This document shows positions 1 through 6,599 of a stretch of DNA of 16,148 nucleotides, piece by piece. Under the pieces are notes generated by a model. That model was not told where the DNA came from. It did not search any database and saw nothing but the letters and a program-made list of their open reading frames with translations. Position numbers and translations under genes: made by a program. Each line of letters starts with the position of its first letter. The stretch's first letter is position 1. This DNA comes from Oxalobacteraceae bacterium (lineage in GTDB: Bacteria > Pseudomonadota > Gammaproteobacteria > Burkholderiales > Burkholderiaceae_D), in NCBI GenBank assembly GCA_947453015.1, contig CANGFL010000004.1, positions 1 through 16,148 of the forward strand. The letters are read 5' to 3'.

Positions 1-329
1 ACAGCAACGCTGAACATGTCTGCATCGGGCTGGCGATACCATTCGTGGGCGATACGTCCTGCCATTTTTGCCAGCTCTGGCACACCGAAATGCGCGATAG
101 CCCACTCAGGATTCCAATGAAACTCATCACTCAATTCGAACAATATGGCTTTAGCACCGGATTCAATCGCTTGCTGAATATGCTGACGACCATCACCTGA
201 CTCACCGCGACATGCAAGAAAAATATCGCCTCGCATAATCTTACGTGAATCGAGTGACAAGTTCGCATCAGGCGCAATCTCGTGCAGCCAGCGCGTCACG
301 TCGATGATGTCGATTACGGCGTTCGTCAT
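1..329 (-). CDS. murE: UDP-N-acetylmuramoyl-tripeptide synthetase MurE, N-terminal part (cut by window edge)
   Basis: Cytoplasmic Mur ligase that adds the third amino acid (meso-diaminopimelate in Gram-negatives) to UDP-MurNAc-L-Ala-D-Glu in peptidoglycan precursor synthesis. I translated the reverse strand by hand. The protein begins MTNAVIDIID, and the uridine-binding domain shows LSLDSRKIMRGDIFLACRG followed by GDGRQHIQQAIESGAKAI, the usual MurE pattern of SR, GD.F.A..G and DGR. The visible part ends at DMFSVAV, just before the expected ATP-binding TGTNGKT loop, so the catalytic and C-terminal domains lie outside the window. The ATG at 329-327 shares its A with the ftsI TGA stop, which implies translational coupling. 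Identity also rests on the position after ftsI in the dcw cluster. Confidence 0.93.
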   Translation of the reverse strand, partial: MTNAVIDIIDVTRWLHEIAPDANLSLDSRKIMRGDIFLACRGESGDGRQHIQQAIESGAKAILFELSDEFHWNPEWAIAHFGVPELAKMAGRIAHEWYRQPDADMFSVA

Positions 330-2083
330 CACATGCTCTCCGCAATGGGTTCAGCAGGCATGATCACGTTGCTCACGCTCGCGTCAGGTGGCACATTGAG
401 TGATGACAATGCACTCGCGGCGACACTCGCAAATATCGGTGCTGCGACCAAACCACCGAAATGCTTACCTGCACCCGGCTCATCAATCATGACGGCGATG
501 ATGATGCGTGGATCTGACGCTGGCGCCAAACCAACAAATGAAGCGACGTATTTATTTACGTAATGACCGTTTTCTAATTTATGCGCAGTACCCGTTTTAC
601 CTGCAACGCGATAACCACGCACCTGAGCAAGTGGCGCAGTGCCACCGGGGCCCACAACTAGTTCCAGCATGTCGCGCATCTGATGCGCTGTTTTATCGCT
701 AATCACACGCTGCGGGGCTGGTAGCTGCGATACTTTTTGAAACGACAAAGGAATCATCTCTCCATTGCGCGCAAAAATCATGTACGAGCGCGCTACTTGA
801 ATCAGCGATACCGCAATACCATGTCCGTAACTCATGGTCGCTTGCTCAATCGGACGCCAGGTTTTATACGGTTTCATACGACCCGCCACCGCACCGGGAA
901 AACCAACCCGCGGTGGTTGTCCAAATCCGACGGAACTAAACATGTCCCACATCTGACGCGGCTCGAGCTTTTGCGCCATGCGAACTGTGCCTACATTCGA
1001 TGATTGCTGAATGATTTGTGACACCGATAATGCGCCCGCATGCGTATGTGAGTCACCAATCGTTGATGGACCTATGGTTAATTTGCCTGGCGTGTCTAAC
1101 ATCGTGGTGGGTGTCACCAACCCTCTTTCTAATGCCAGCGCTACGGTAAAAGGTTTGAGCGTTGAGCCCGGTTCGTAGATATCGGTGAAGACACGATTAC
1201 GCAATTGCTCACCCGTTAATCCAACACGACTGTTGGGATTGTAGGTAGGCATATTTGCCAGAGCGAGTACTTCGCCTGTTTTGACATCCAAAACAACGAT
1301 GCCACCCGCTTTCGCTTTATTTTTTTCTATCGCTTGCTGCAAATGAGTAAAAGCGATGTATTGGATTTTGCTATCGATGGATAAGGTGAGGTCACGCCCA
1401 TCCTGAGGCTCGCGCAACAAGGCAATGTCATCGACGACTCGACCTAAATTGTCGCGAATGACGCGACGACTTCCAGTGATACCGCCCAGCGTTGATTGTT
1501 GAGCCAGCTCCATACCTTCCTGGCCTTTATCTTCGACACTAGTAAAACCGAGTACGTGCGCCGCCACTTGCCCCGCAGGATAAAAGCGTTTGTATTCAGG
1601 TTTAGTGTGTATGCCGGGAATATCGAGCGCGAGGACTTTATCAACCGCTTCAATTTCGACTTGTCGTTTGAGATAAACAAAATTCGAATCCGAGTCGAGT
1701 TTTTTCTTGAGCTCTTGCGAACTAATATCGAGCAGCTGCGCTAATTTCTGTAATTTTTCAGGCGATGCATTAACGCTGTCCGGCACAGCCCAAATCGCTT
1801 TGACTGGAAGCGAGGTCGCCATCACTTCGCCATTTCGATCGAGAATTTTACCGCGCACTGCAGGTAAATCGAGTGTACGTGCGTATCGCGATGCACCTTT
1901 TTTCTGCAAAAACTCAGTCGATACGGCTTGCAACCAAAATGCGCGGGCAGCCAGCGCCACAAATGCAGCAAACAACAAAAACAGCGCAACGCGTGAACGC
2001 CAGGCAGGCAAGCGCACAGCCAGTACTGGACTAGCCGCAAATGCGACTCCACGAGCTGCTGCTTTTCTGCTGGGTGCTCGCAC
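329..2083 (-). CDS. ftsI: Penicillin-binding protein 3, septal peptidoglycan transpeptidase FtsI
   Basis: Class B PBP that cross-links peptidoglycan at the division septum as part of the FtsW/FtsI/FtsQLB divisome core. The 584-residue length is close to E. coli FtsI (588). One membrane segment lies at about residues 31-50 after a basic cytoplasmic tail. The non-catalytic domain contains RGKILDRNGEVMATS (about 77-91). The transpeptidase motifs are all present: STLK with the acyl-accepting serine at 307, SSN at 361-363 and KTGT at 496-499. The start is GTG at 2083-2081, sharing its G with the TAG stop of ftsL; the gene overlaps murE by one base at its other end. Expressed with the rest of the dcw operon. 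Confidence 0.97.
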   Translation of the reverse strand: MRAPSRKAAARGVAFAASPVLAVRLPAWRSRVALFLLFAAFVALAARAFWLQAVSTEFLQKKGASRYARTLDLPAVRGKILDRNGEVMATSLPVKAIWAVPDSVNASPEKLQKLAQLLDISSQELKKKLDSDSNFVYLKRQVEIEAVDKVLALDIPGIHTKPEYKRFYPAGQVAAHVLGFTSVEDKGQEGMELAQQSTLGGITGSRRVIRDNLGRVVDDIALLREPQDGRDLTLSIDSKIQYIAFTHLQQAIEKNKAKAGGIVVLDVKTGEVLALANMPTYNPNSRVGLTGEQLRNRVFTDIYEPGSTLKPFTVALALERGLVTPTTMLDTPGKLTIGPSTIGDSHTHAGALSVSQIIQQSSNVGTVRMAQKLEPRQMWDMFSSVGFGQPPRVGFPGAVAGRMKPYKTWRPIEQATMSYGHGIAVSLIQVARSYMIFARNGEMIPLSFQKVSQLPAPQRVISDKTAHQMRDMLELVVGPGGTAPLAQVRGYRVAGKTGTAHKLENGHYVNKYVASFVGLAPASDPRIIIAVMIDEPGAGKHFGGLVAAPIFASVAASALSSLNVPPDASVSNVIMPAEPIAESM

Positions 2084-2355
2084 TATTTGGCTCCCGCGGT
2101 AAGGTACTGTGTTTTACCGGCGCCAGGTGATGACATACCTAGTGATGTGCGAGCCAGGGTATCTACGCGCGCATGTTTGGCAAGCATGGATTGATCTAAC
2201 TGCAGTTGCGACCATTCGGTCTCTAATTCTTTTTGGCGTAGCTGCGAACGTTCAAGCTCAATAAATAATCGACGCGCCTGAAACTGCGAGTTCACTAATA
2301 AAAGCGCGCAGACCATCAACAAACTAACCAAGGATAAAATCGTACGATTACTCAT
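2083..2355 (-). CDS. ftsL: Cell division protein FtsL
   Basis: Small bitopic divisome protein that forms the FtsQ-FtsL-FtsB complex and activates FtsWI. About 90 residues with a short cytoplasmic start (MSNR), a hydrophobic segment [17 protein letters not shown], and a periplasmic coiled-coil-like stretch rich in Leu, Glu and Gln ([21 protein letters not shown]...). The family is poorly conserved, so the call rests on this topology and on the position between rsmH and ftsI. I chose the ATG at 2355-2353, which has a GGGGG run about 5-9 bases upstream; a GTG at 2361 would add two residues. The start lies inside the end of rsmH (8-base overlap), and the stop overlaps the ftsI start. Confidence 0.9.
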   Translation of the reverse strand: MSNRTILSLVSLLMVCALLLVNSQFQARRLFIELERSQLRQKELETEWSQLQLDQSMLAKHARVDTLARTSLGMSSPGAGKTQYLTAGAK

Positions 2356-3319
2356 GCACACCCCCGGGGGCTAAGCGCATAGCGCAACGCATGACGGCTG
2401 AACGTGATCGGGGATTAGCAGCGATCTCTTCTTCTGAAGGTTTGACGCGGCCGAGTAATTTCATAAGCGGTGATGGCAAATCAACGGCACGAACTGGCAA
2501 GCGACGATGAGGCTGCGGTACGTTGGCTTTGTCCGCCATGAACCGTTTAACGATACGATCTTCAAGTGAATGAAAACTTATCACCACCAATCTCCCGAAC
2601 GGTGCGAGACGTTCGTATGCCTGATTCAAACCTGCTTCCAGTTCTTCAAGTTCCTGATTGATGAATATCCGTACAGCCTGAAAAGTCCGGGTGGCCGGGT
2701 CTTTCCCTTTTTCACGGGTCTTGACGGCGCTAGCCACGAGTGCTGCAAAGTCTCTCGTGCTGACGAGTGGCTCGACTGCCCGGCGAGCAACAATCGCCTT
2801 TGCAATCTGAAAAGCAAACCGTTCTTCCCCATAGTCGCGAATCACTTTCTCCAGGTTTTCCTGAGTCGCTGTTGCCAGCCACTCAGACGCCGCCATGCCA
2901 CGCGTGGTATCCATGCGCATGTCGAGTGGACCATCCGCACGAAAACTAAAACCACGCTCTGCTTCATCAACCTGAGGTGAAGACACACCCAGATCGAGTA
3001 ACACTCCATCAATCTTTTCGATCTTCAATGCAGCAAGCTGCACGTCCAGCGTCGCAAAACTGTCATGCGCAATCACAAAACGACTATCTTCTTGCGCTAA
3101 CTTTTGCGCCACCGCGACAGCTTGCGGATCTTTGTCAAATGCAATCAAGCGACCTTTTGCCGACAGTCGCTCGAGAATGCGGCGGCTGTGACCACCACGA
3201 CCAAAGGTGCCATCAACAAAAATTCCATCGCAACGCGCATCCACCATCGAAAGCGCGTCAACTGCTTCATCCAGTAATACTGTTCGGTGCAAATACTCGG
3301 GCACCGCTACGTGACTCAT
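2348..3319 (-). CDS. rsmH: 16S rRNA (cytosine(1402)-N(4))-methyltransferase RsmH (MraW)
   Basis: SAM-dependent enzyme that N4-methylates C1402 in the decoding centre of 16S rRNA. The 323-residue length is normal for the family. Visible motifs: [13 protein letters not shown] at the N-terminus, the SAM-binding loop [12 protein letters not shown] (about 35-45), IAFDKDPQA (about 59-67), [12 protein letters not shown] (about 107-118), ERGFSF, and [11 protein letters not shown] in the second half. The C-terminus has the usual Arg/Ser-rich [10 protein letters not shown] stretch. The ATG at 3319 lies 9 bases downstream of the mraZ stop and lacks a strong ribosome-binding site, consistent with coupling to mraZ. 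Confidence 0.97.
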   Translation of the reverse strand: MSHVAVPEYLHRTVLLDEAVDALSMVDARCDGIFVDGTFGRGGHSRRILERLSAKGRLIAFDKDPQAVAVAQKLAQEDSRFVIAHDSFATLDVQLAALKIEKIDGVLLDLGVSSPQVDEAERGFSFRADGPLDMRMDTTRGMAASEWLATATQENLEKVIRDYGEERFAFQIAKAIVARRAVEPLVSTRDFAALVASAVKTREKGKDPATRTFQAVRIFINQELEELEAGLNQAYERLAPFGRLVVISFHSLEDRIVKRFMADKANVPQPHRRLPVRAVDLPSPLMKLLGRVKPSEEEIAANPRSRSAVMRCAMRLAPGGVHE

Positions 3320-3328
3320 GAGCGACGA

Positions 3329-3757
3329 TCAGAAAGAAAAATTGTTCAACACGTCAGGCATGCCATTCGCGATTGCCTGCGATTCACTTTCTTCCAACCT
3401 TGCCGCATCCCAAATTTCAAAATGGCTACCCATACCGAGCAACATCACATCGCGCGTCAGCAATGCAGCCGTTCTTAATTCAGGAGAAATTAATATTCGA
3501 CCCGCGCTATCCATCTCAACGTCAGATGCATTGCCGAGGAAAATTCGTTGCCAGGCGCGCGCCGACATCGGCCAACCTGCAATTTGTTCGCGATGAATTT
3601 CCCAAACCGGGCGAGGAAATAAAAGAAGACAACCGTGCGGGTGTTTGGTCAGCGTAATGCGGCCTTCGCACTGCAAAGACAGTGCGTCACGATGCCGGGC
3701 CGGAATAGACATTCGGCCTTTTGCATCCAGACTCAACGCGGACGCGCCCTGATACAC
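3329..3757 (-). CDS. mraZ: Transcriptional regulator MraZ
   Basis: DNA-binding protein of the AbrB/SpoVT fold, first gene of the dcw cluster; in E. coli it represses its own promoter. Its 142 residues hold two swapped-hairpin repeats, each with the family's DxxxR signature: DAKGRMSIP (about 11-19) and [13 protein letters not shown] in the second half. The start is GTG at 3757-3755, giving [15 protein letters not shown], preceded by GGGGAG about 9 bases upstream. A strong promoter with a four-repeat operator lies about 90-150 bases upstream (see 3844-3905), so autoregulation is likely. It is followed by rsmH after a 9-base gap. Confidence 0.97.
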   Translation of the reverse strand: MYQGASALSLDAKGRMSIPARHRDALSLQCEGRITLTKHPHGCLLLFPRPVWEIHREQIAGWPMSARAWQRIFLGNASDVEMDSAGRILISPELRTAALLTRDVMLLGMGSHFEIWDAARLEESESQAIANGMPDVLNNFSF

Positions 3758-3843
3758 CTTGGTTATCTCCCCTATCGTTAAAATTTAGTGAACATAAGCA
3801 AAACAGCAAGTCGTCAAATGTTAGGAGAAAGAAAAATCTTTGC

Positions 3844-3878
3844 CCCACAAAAAGACACTTTTTCACACTGGCGCCCAC
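3844..3878 (-). promoter_or_regulatory. Probable MraZ operator: four direct repeats at 10-bp spacing
   Basis: On the minus strand four boxes start at 3878, 3868, 3858 and 3848: GTGGG, GTGTG, GTGTC and GTGGG. Each starts exactly 10 bases after the previous one. E. coli MraZ is known to bind TGGGN direct repeats separated by 5 bases, which is the same period. The array begins at the -10 box and covers the expected start site, a good place for repression. The two inner boxes deviate from TGGG. Confidence 0.7.
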
Positions 3879-3905
3879 TTTAGTAGATCGAGAATTGTCG
3901 GTCAA
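3877..3905 (-). promoter_or_regulatory. Sigma70-type promoter of the mraZ/dcw operon
   Basis: On the minus strand TTGACC (3905-3900) and TAAAGT (3882-3877) are separated by exactly 17 bases, five and four of six matches to consensus. Transcription would start near 3870, giving a leader of about 110 bases before mraZ. The end of the -10 runs straight into the first MraZ-like repeat. A second, weaker pair (TTGACG 3817-3812, TATGTT 3796-3791, spacing 15) lies downstream. Confidence 0.7.
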
Positions 3906-4020
3906 GGAATATCGAGGAGGGAAATGTAGTTTTTTTCAATGAAGTCAATGACTTAGCGTCAACTGTTGAAGCTGAACGTACCTAGAATAGGCGTTGAAAA
4001 TTAAGGACTTAGGGGAGTTA

Positions 4021-4113
4021 ATGAAAGTAAAACTTCAGCAATACACATGTGTTTTGTGCGATTGCAAGTTTACTTGTCAAAAAGCATTGCCGAGAAGGCA
4101 ATTGATCAAATAA
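4021..4113 (+). CDS. Possible 30-residue Cys-rich small protein
   Basis: An ATG preceded by AGGGGAG (4011-4017) opens a 30-codon frame reading MKVKLQQYTCVLCDCKF, then TCQKALPRRQLIK and stop. The cysteines form CxxCxC plus one more. It lies on the strand opposite the rnpB/mraZ spacer and overlaps the rnpB terminator. The ribosome-binding site is very close to the ATG (3 bases), no homolog is recognised, and the frame may be chance. Confidence 0.2.
   Translation: MKVKLQQYTCVLCDCKFTCQKALPRRQLIK
4077..4102 (-). terminator. Rho-independent terminator downstream of rnpB
   Basis: On the minus strand ATTGCC (4102-4097), a 5-base loop and GGCAAT (4091-4086) are followed by GCTTTTTG. It lies about 70 bases past the mature rnpB 3' end and about 170 bases before the mraZ promoter, so it should separate the two units. 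The first stem arm can pair instead with 4112-4118 (see findings). Confidence 0.65.
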
Positions 4114-4132
4114 TTGCCCTGGCTTGGAGGTC

Positions 4133-4160
4133 GGTGGGGATCGCAGAAAGCTATCCCACC
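4133..4160 (-). other. Hairpin just after the rnpB 3' end
   Basis: GGTGGGGAT (4133-4141) and ATCCCACC (4153-4160) are complementary except for one bulged G, with an 11-base loop. There is no T-run on either side, so it is not a typical terminator; it may shape the trailer of the rnpB precursor. Confidence 0.4.
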
Positions 4161-4169
4161 AGAAATAAA

Positions 4170-4494
4170 GTGAAGCAGACCGATAGGCCGGATTCTGTGT
4201 AACAGCTTGCGCTGCTTGGACAGTCATTCCTCTAGGCGCAGGATTACTCCAACGCTCAAGCTTCCTACCCGCATGCTCAGCGAGCAACGTCAACGCATGC
4301 CTATTTGGAATTGCTCCGAGTGGAGGTTACCGCGTTTCACCCTTTGCAGCTTGCGCTGCAAAGACTCGTCTCTGTGGCCCTATTCCTCGTCTCACGACGG
4401 ACGGTCGTTAACCGTCACCCTGCTCTGTGGAGTCCGGACCTTCCTCTCGCTATCACCATTACGCGACTGCCAGCGACTGCCTAGTCTGCTTCAC
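4170..4494 (-). ncRNA. rnpB: RNase P RNA, bacterial type A
   Basis: Catalytic RNA of RNase P, which removes the 5' leader of precursor tRNAs. Read on the minus strand, conserved blocks appear in order: AGGAAGGTCCGGACTCC, CAGGGTGACGGTTAACG, GGTGAAACGCGGTAACCTCC, GGGTAGGAAGCTTGAG, CCTAGAGGAATGACTGTCC and ACAGAATCCGGCCTATCGG. The two ends pair as an 11-bp P1 helix (GTGAAGCAGAC at 4494-4484 with 4180-4170), which sets the boundaries. About 325 nt, shorter than E. coli (377). Two hairpins share the core GCAGC-GCAA-GCTG: one in the P12 region, the other an insertion near the 3' end that resembles helix P19. The P15 loop lacks the usual GGU that contacts tRNA CCA ends. It sits upstream of mraZ on the same strand. 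Confidence 0.96.
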
Positions 4495-4500
4495 ATCGCG

Positions 4501-4506
4501 ATTCTA
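4501..4506 (-). promoter_or_regulatory. -10 box of rnpB
   Basis: TAGAAT on the minus strand (five of six matches to TATAAT) ends six bases before the first base of the P1 helix, so the transcript would start at or next to 4494. The best -35 candidate at 17-base spacing is the weak TTAGCG. Confidence 0.55.
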
Positions 4507-4578
4507 GCTGAGACTGAGAGCATCGCTAAGAAAGGTTTTTAAATAAATCATCCGAATCAAAATTTAATTAAGCAAAAG

Positions 4579-4622
4579 TAGACAGCCTATCTCTCTGTAT
4601 CTAAAGTGCAGATATAGCTGTC
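4579..4622 (+). promoter_or_regulatory. Promoter and inverted-repeat operator of the mazE-like gene
   Basis: TAGACA (4579-4584) and TAAAGT (4602-4607) are 17 bases apart. An inverted repeat, GACAGC (4581-4586) with GCTGTC (4617-4622) plus inner ATCT/AGAT arms, spans the same segment. Antitoxins of this fold usually repress their own promoter, and the repeat's position fits that. Confidence 0.5.
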
Positions 4623-4639
4623 GGAAAAAAAGGATCGTG

Positions 4640-4882
4640 ATGCAAGCCGTTATCAAAAAATGGGGCAATAGCCCTGCGTTGAAATTAAGTGCCAGCTTAA
4701 TGAAACAAGCACAACTGAAGATTGGTCAAAAAGTTTCAGTCAAAGTATCGCGTGGAAAAATTATCGTCGAACCGACTACCCGCAAAGAACACGAACTAGA
4801 AGAATTAGTCACCCGCATCACATCTAGTAATACTCATGCGAAATCGGATTTTGGTAAGCCCGTCGGCACGGAAATCTGGTAA
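4640..4882 (+). CDS. mazE: MazE-type antitoxin with AbrB-like domain, without a MazF partner
   Basis: 80 residues. The N-terminal half, AVIKKWGNSPALKLSASLM then QLKIGQKVSVKV, is the AbrB/MazE swapped-hairpin DNA-binding domain, with the GNS-A-L pattern typical of MazE. The C-terminal tail is charged and ends GKPVGTEIW, like the toxin-binding tail of MazE (GKEVW in E. coli). I chose ATG 4640 with AGGA at 4631-4634; a GTG at 4637 is directly upstream. In a normal operon mazF would begin at the antitoxin stop, but 4883-5008 contains no MazF-like frame in my reading. The antitoxin is therefore an orphan: a relic, an anti-addiction gene or a regulator. The family assignment is firm; the function is inferred. 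Confidence 0.8.
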   Translation: MQAVIKKWGNSPALKLSASLMKQAQLKIGQKVSVKVSRGKIIVEPTTRKEHELEELVTRITSSNTHAKSDFGKPVGTEIW

Positions 4883-5008
4883 CGGTCCAGAAGGATGTGT
4901 CCAGTTGCCACTCCCAAACGTATTACTCATAATAAGGCGAGGGTGAATTTTCAGAATCAACGAAGATAATTTTTTAGGAAATGTAACTATAGGATTAGTT
5001 TCTTAGAA

Positions 5009-5410
5009 ATGGGGTCAACTATGATTGCAACCAAAAGCAAACTAGCAGCACAGCCTGATCCATCTTCAGTACTCACCAAAACCGTGGCACGCGCAGCTGA
5101 ACGGCTAGAAATATCATCCGTTTTGCTGGCTAAAATCCTAGGCCTTAGTCCACTTACGGTAACTCACCTCTACAACGGTAAATTTAAGCTCGATGAGCGT
5201 CGTAAAGAATGGGAGTTAGCCTTGCTATTTGTGCGCGTCTTCCGTTCGCTCGATTCAATCGTGGGCAATGAGCAAACTGCACGTCAATGGCTTAACAGCG
5301 AGAATGAGGGACTGAATGGCCGCCCGATCGATCTGATTCTTCAAACAGAAGGGCTAGCCCGAGTCGCTCACTACCTGGACGCCTCTCGCGGTCTCATTTC
5401 CTCTCAATAA
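5009..5410 (+). CDS. Xre/MbcA/ParS-family antitoxin (DUF2384 type)
   Basis: 133 residues with the two-part layout of COG5642-type antitoxins. A Xre-like N-terminal helical domain covers about residues 24-68 (VARAAERLEIS, LLAKILGLSPLTVTHLYNGKF). It is followed by LALLFVRVFRSLDSIVGN and the MbcA/ParS toxin-binding region EQTARQWLNSENEGLNGRP, then LEG-like VAHYLDASRGLI at the C-terminus. These proteins normally pair with a downstream RES-domain toxin that consumes NAD+. Here no intact RES gene follows, only a short possible remnant at 5411-5542. The start may be 5009 or the in-frame ATG at 5021; neither has a convincing ribosome-binding site. Confidence 0.85.
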   Translation: MGSTMIATKSKLAAQPDPSSVLTKTVARAAERLEISSVLLAKILGLSPLTVTHLYNGKFKLDERRKEWELALLFVRVFRSLDSIVGNEQTARQWLNSENEGLNGRPIDLILQTEGLARVAHYLDASRGLISSQ

Positions 5411-5542
5411 AATAGAAACCAACATCGGTGGCATCTTGTATCGCTCCATGCAAGATCCGTAGCCATCGATATGCTGGCACTTCAGGTACCTTTTGTTATG
5501 ACGCCTCCTAAAGTGTATCTAAATAGTCAGAAAAATTTGTGA
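5411..5542 (+). pseudogene. Possible remnant of a RES-domain toxin
   Basis: The frame of the antitoxin stays open for 43 codons after its stop, ending at TGA 5540-5542. It includes HRWHLVSLHARSVAIDM followed by LALQVPFVMTPPKVYL. This resembles the RES segment around GRW(H/N)...S.AIAxLExLVHLQVP..., and it lies where the RES toxin should be. The match is from memory of the family and is short. If correct, the toxin is reduced to a fragment. Confidence 0.35.
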
Positions 5543-5566
5543 TCCCCTTGTGAGAATGTGTATAGT
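5537..5566 (+). promoter_or_regulatory. Promoter of the NYN-domain gene
   Basis: TTGTGA (5537-5542) and TATAGT (5561-5566) are separated by 18 bases, four and five of six consensus matches. A leader of about 90 bases containing two hairpins separates it from the proposed start. Confidence 0.55.
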
Positions 5567-5618
5567 GGATGCACGACTCACCCATTGACCGCTTGGTTAG
5601 GCCAAGTGCTCTATGGGC

Positions 5619-5645
5619 GACAAGCCGCCTTCGGGCGGCTTTGTC
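5619..5645 (+). promoter_or_regulatory. Strong GC hairpin in the leader of the NYN gene
   Basis: GACAAGCCGCC, loop TTCG, GGCGGCTTTGTC: a near-perfect stem with one extra T and a stable UUCG-type loop. It resembles a terminator but is followed only by CATTTC. A smaller hairpin, CTTGG-ttagg-CCAAG, precedes it at 5592-5606. The CCGCC arm could also pair with GGCGG next to the ribosome-binding site (5658-5662). Confidence 0.6.
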
Positions 5646-5663
5646 ATTTCTACAGGGGGCGGT

Positions 5664-6320
5664 TTGCGAACAGTTGTCTATGTAGATGGATATAACCTTT
5701 ACTATGGCTTGCTTAGGAAATCTAAGCTCAAGTGGTTGGATTTGTATTCTTTGTTCAATGATCATGTGCTGGATGATCAAGCAAATTTGCTAGAAATCAG
5801 GTATTACACTGCTCCGGTGCTTGGGAGAATGTCTGATGATTCAAAGTCGACTCAACGGCAGCGCACCTACCTTCAAGCCCTCAGAAATATGTACTCGGGA
5901 AAGCTGGAAATCATAGAGGGGAAAATTCTCGCCACCACTCCCTATCAACGATTGGTCCAATCGATTCCTGAAGCTCCGCATCTAAAAAAAGTCCAGGTTT
6001 TCGACTTCAATGAGAAAAAAACCGATGTAAACCTTGCCTCCGATATGTTGGCAGGAGCTTGGACAGGTGAATTTGAGCAAGCCGTTTTGTGTAGCAATGA
6101 CTCTGACCTAGAGGGTGCCTTTTCAACTATCAGGAAGCATCTTCCTCAGTTGCGCTTAGGATTGGTTGCGCCGATACTTGGCGAAGACCATCGCCGCATT
6201 TCGAAAGATCTTTCTCGGTATGCCGATTGGTCAAAAATACTCAGTCCAGTTCACCTAGAAAATTCTCAGCTACCTGATCGAATTCCAAATTCTCGTTTGT
6301 GCAAGCCTGATACATGGTGA
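5664..6320 (+). CDS. NYN-domain (LabA/DUF88-like) protein, putative RNase
   Basis: 218 residues. The NYN fold is a PIN-like metal-dependent nuclease domain. The N-terminus RTVVYVDGYNLYYGLL carries the first acidic site (D8). KKTDVNLASDML (D121) and LCSNDSDLEGAF (D146, D148) carry the remaining ones, so the catalytic set appears complete. I chose TTG at 5664 because AGGGGG (5654-5659) sits just upstream and because family members usually begin right at the RTVVYVDG strand. An upstream in-frame ATG at 5613 would instead translate through the leader hairpin (MGDKPPSGGFVISTGG), which is unlikely. The neighbours are antitoxin genes. The RNA target is unknown. Confidence 0.85.
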   Translation: MRTVVYVDGYNLYYGLLRKSKLKWLDLYSLFNDHVLDDQANLLEIRYYTAPVLGRMSDDSKSTQRQRTYLQALRNMYSGKLEIIEGKILATTPYQRLVQSIPEAPHLKKVQVFDFNEKKTDVNLASDMLAGAWTGEFEQAVLCSNDSDLEGAFSTIRKHLPQLRLGLVAPILGEDHRRISKDLSRYADWSKILSPVHLENSQLPDRIPNSRLCKPDTW

Positions 6321-6360
6321 TTTAGCAAAAAACACTACTAGCTCCAATCGTTCTGCCCTA

Positions 6361-6425
6361 ATGTCCTCCAAACACAAAAAGCCCCCGTTATCGCTAACGA
6401 AGGCTTTGTTAAAGCGTGAGGACAT
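6361..6425 (-). terminator. Terminator-like repeat copy 1 inside an 8-bp inverted repeat
   Basis: On the minus strand AAAGCC-TT-CGTTA (6407-6395), loop GCGA, TAACG-GG-GGCTTT (6390-6378) is a 13-bp stem with two G.U pairs, followed by TTGTGTT. Because the G.U pairs work only on this strand, it is a minus-strand terminator. ATGTCCTC (6361-6368) and GAGGACAT (6418-6425) flank it as a perfect outer inverted repeat. It faces the convergent NYN gene. Confidence 0.6.
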
Positions 6426-6599
6426 TTTGTCCTAATCAGCCGACAACTGCATTGTTATTTATGCTTTGATTTGGAATACGGTTATGCAAATCCAATAATT
6501 TATTTTAAGCATTTTCAATGCCCAGTTAATGGACGCCTTGATATTGTGGTCGACTGAACAGCATATGCTCTGCTTTGGGAGGAAGAGGGCATCAAAACA

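Noticed and set aside
4207..4542. Plus-strand 111-codon frame
   Set aside because: It is the antisense shadow of rnpB.
5613..5663. N-terminal extension of the NYN protein from ATG 5613
   Set aside because: It would be encoded by the leader hairpin, has no ribosome-binding site, and extends beyond the usual family start; TTG 5664 has AGGGGG upstream.
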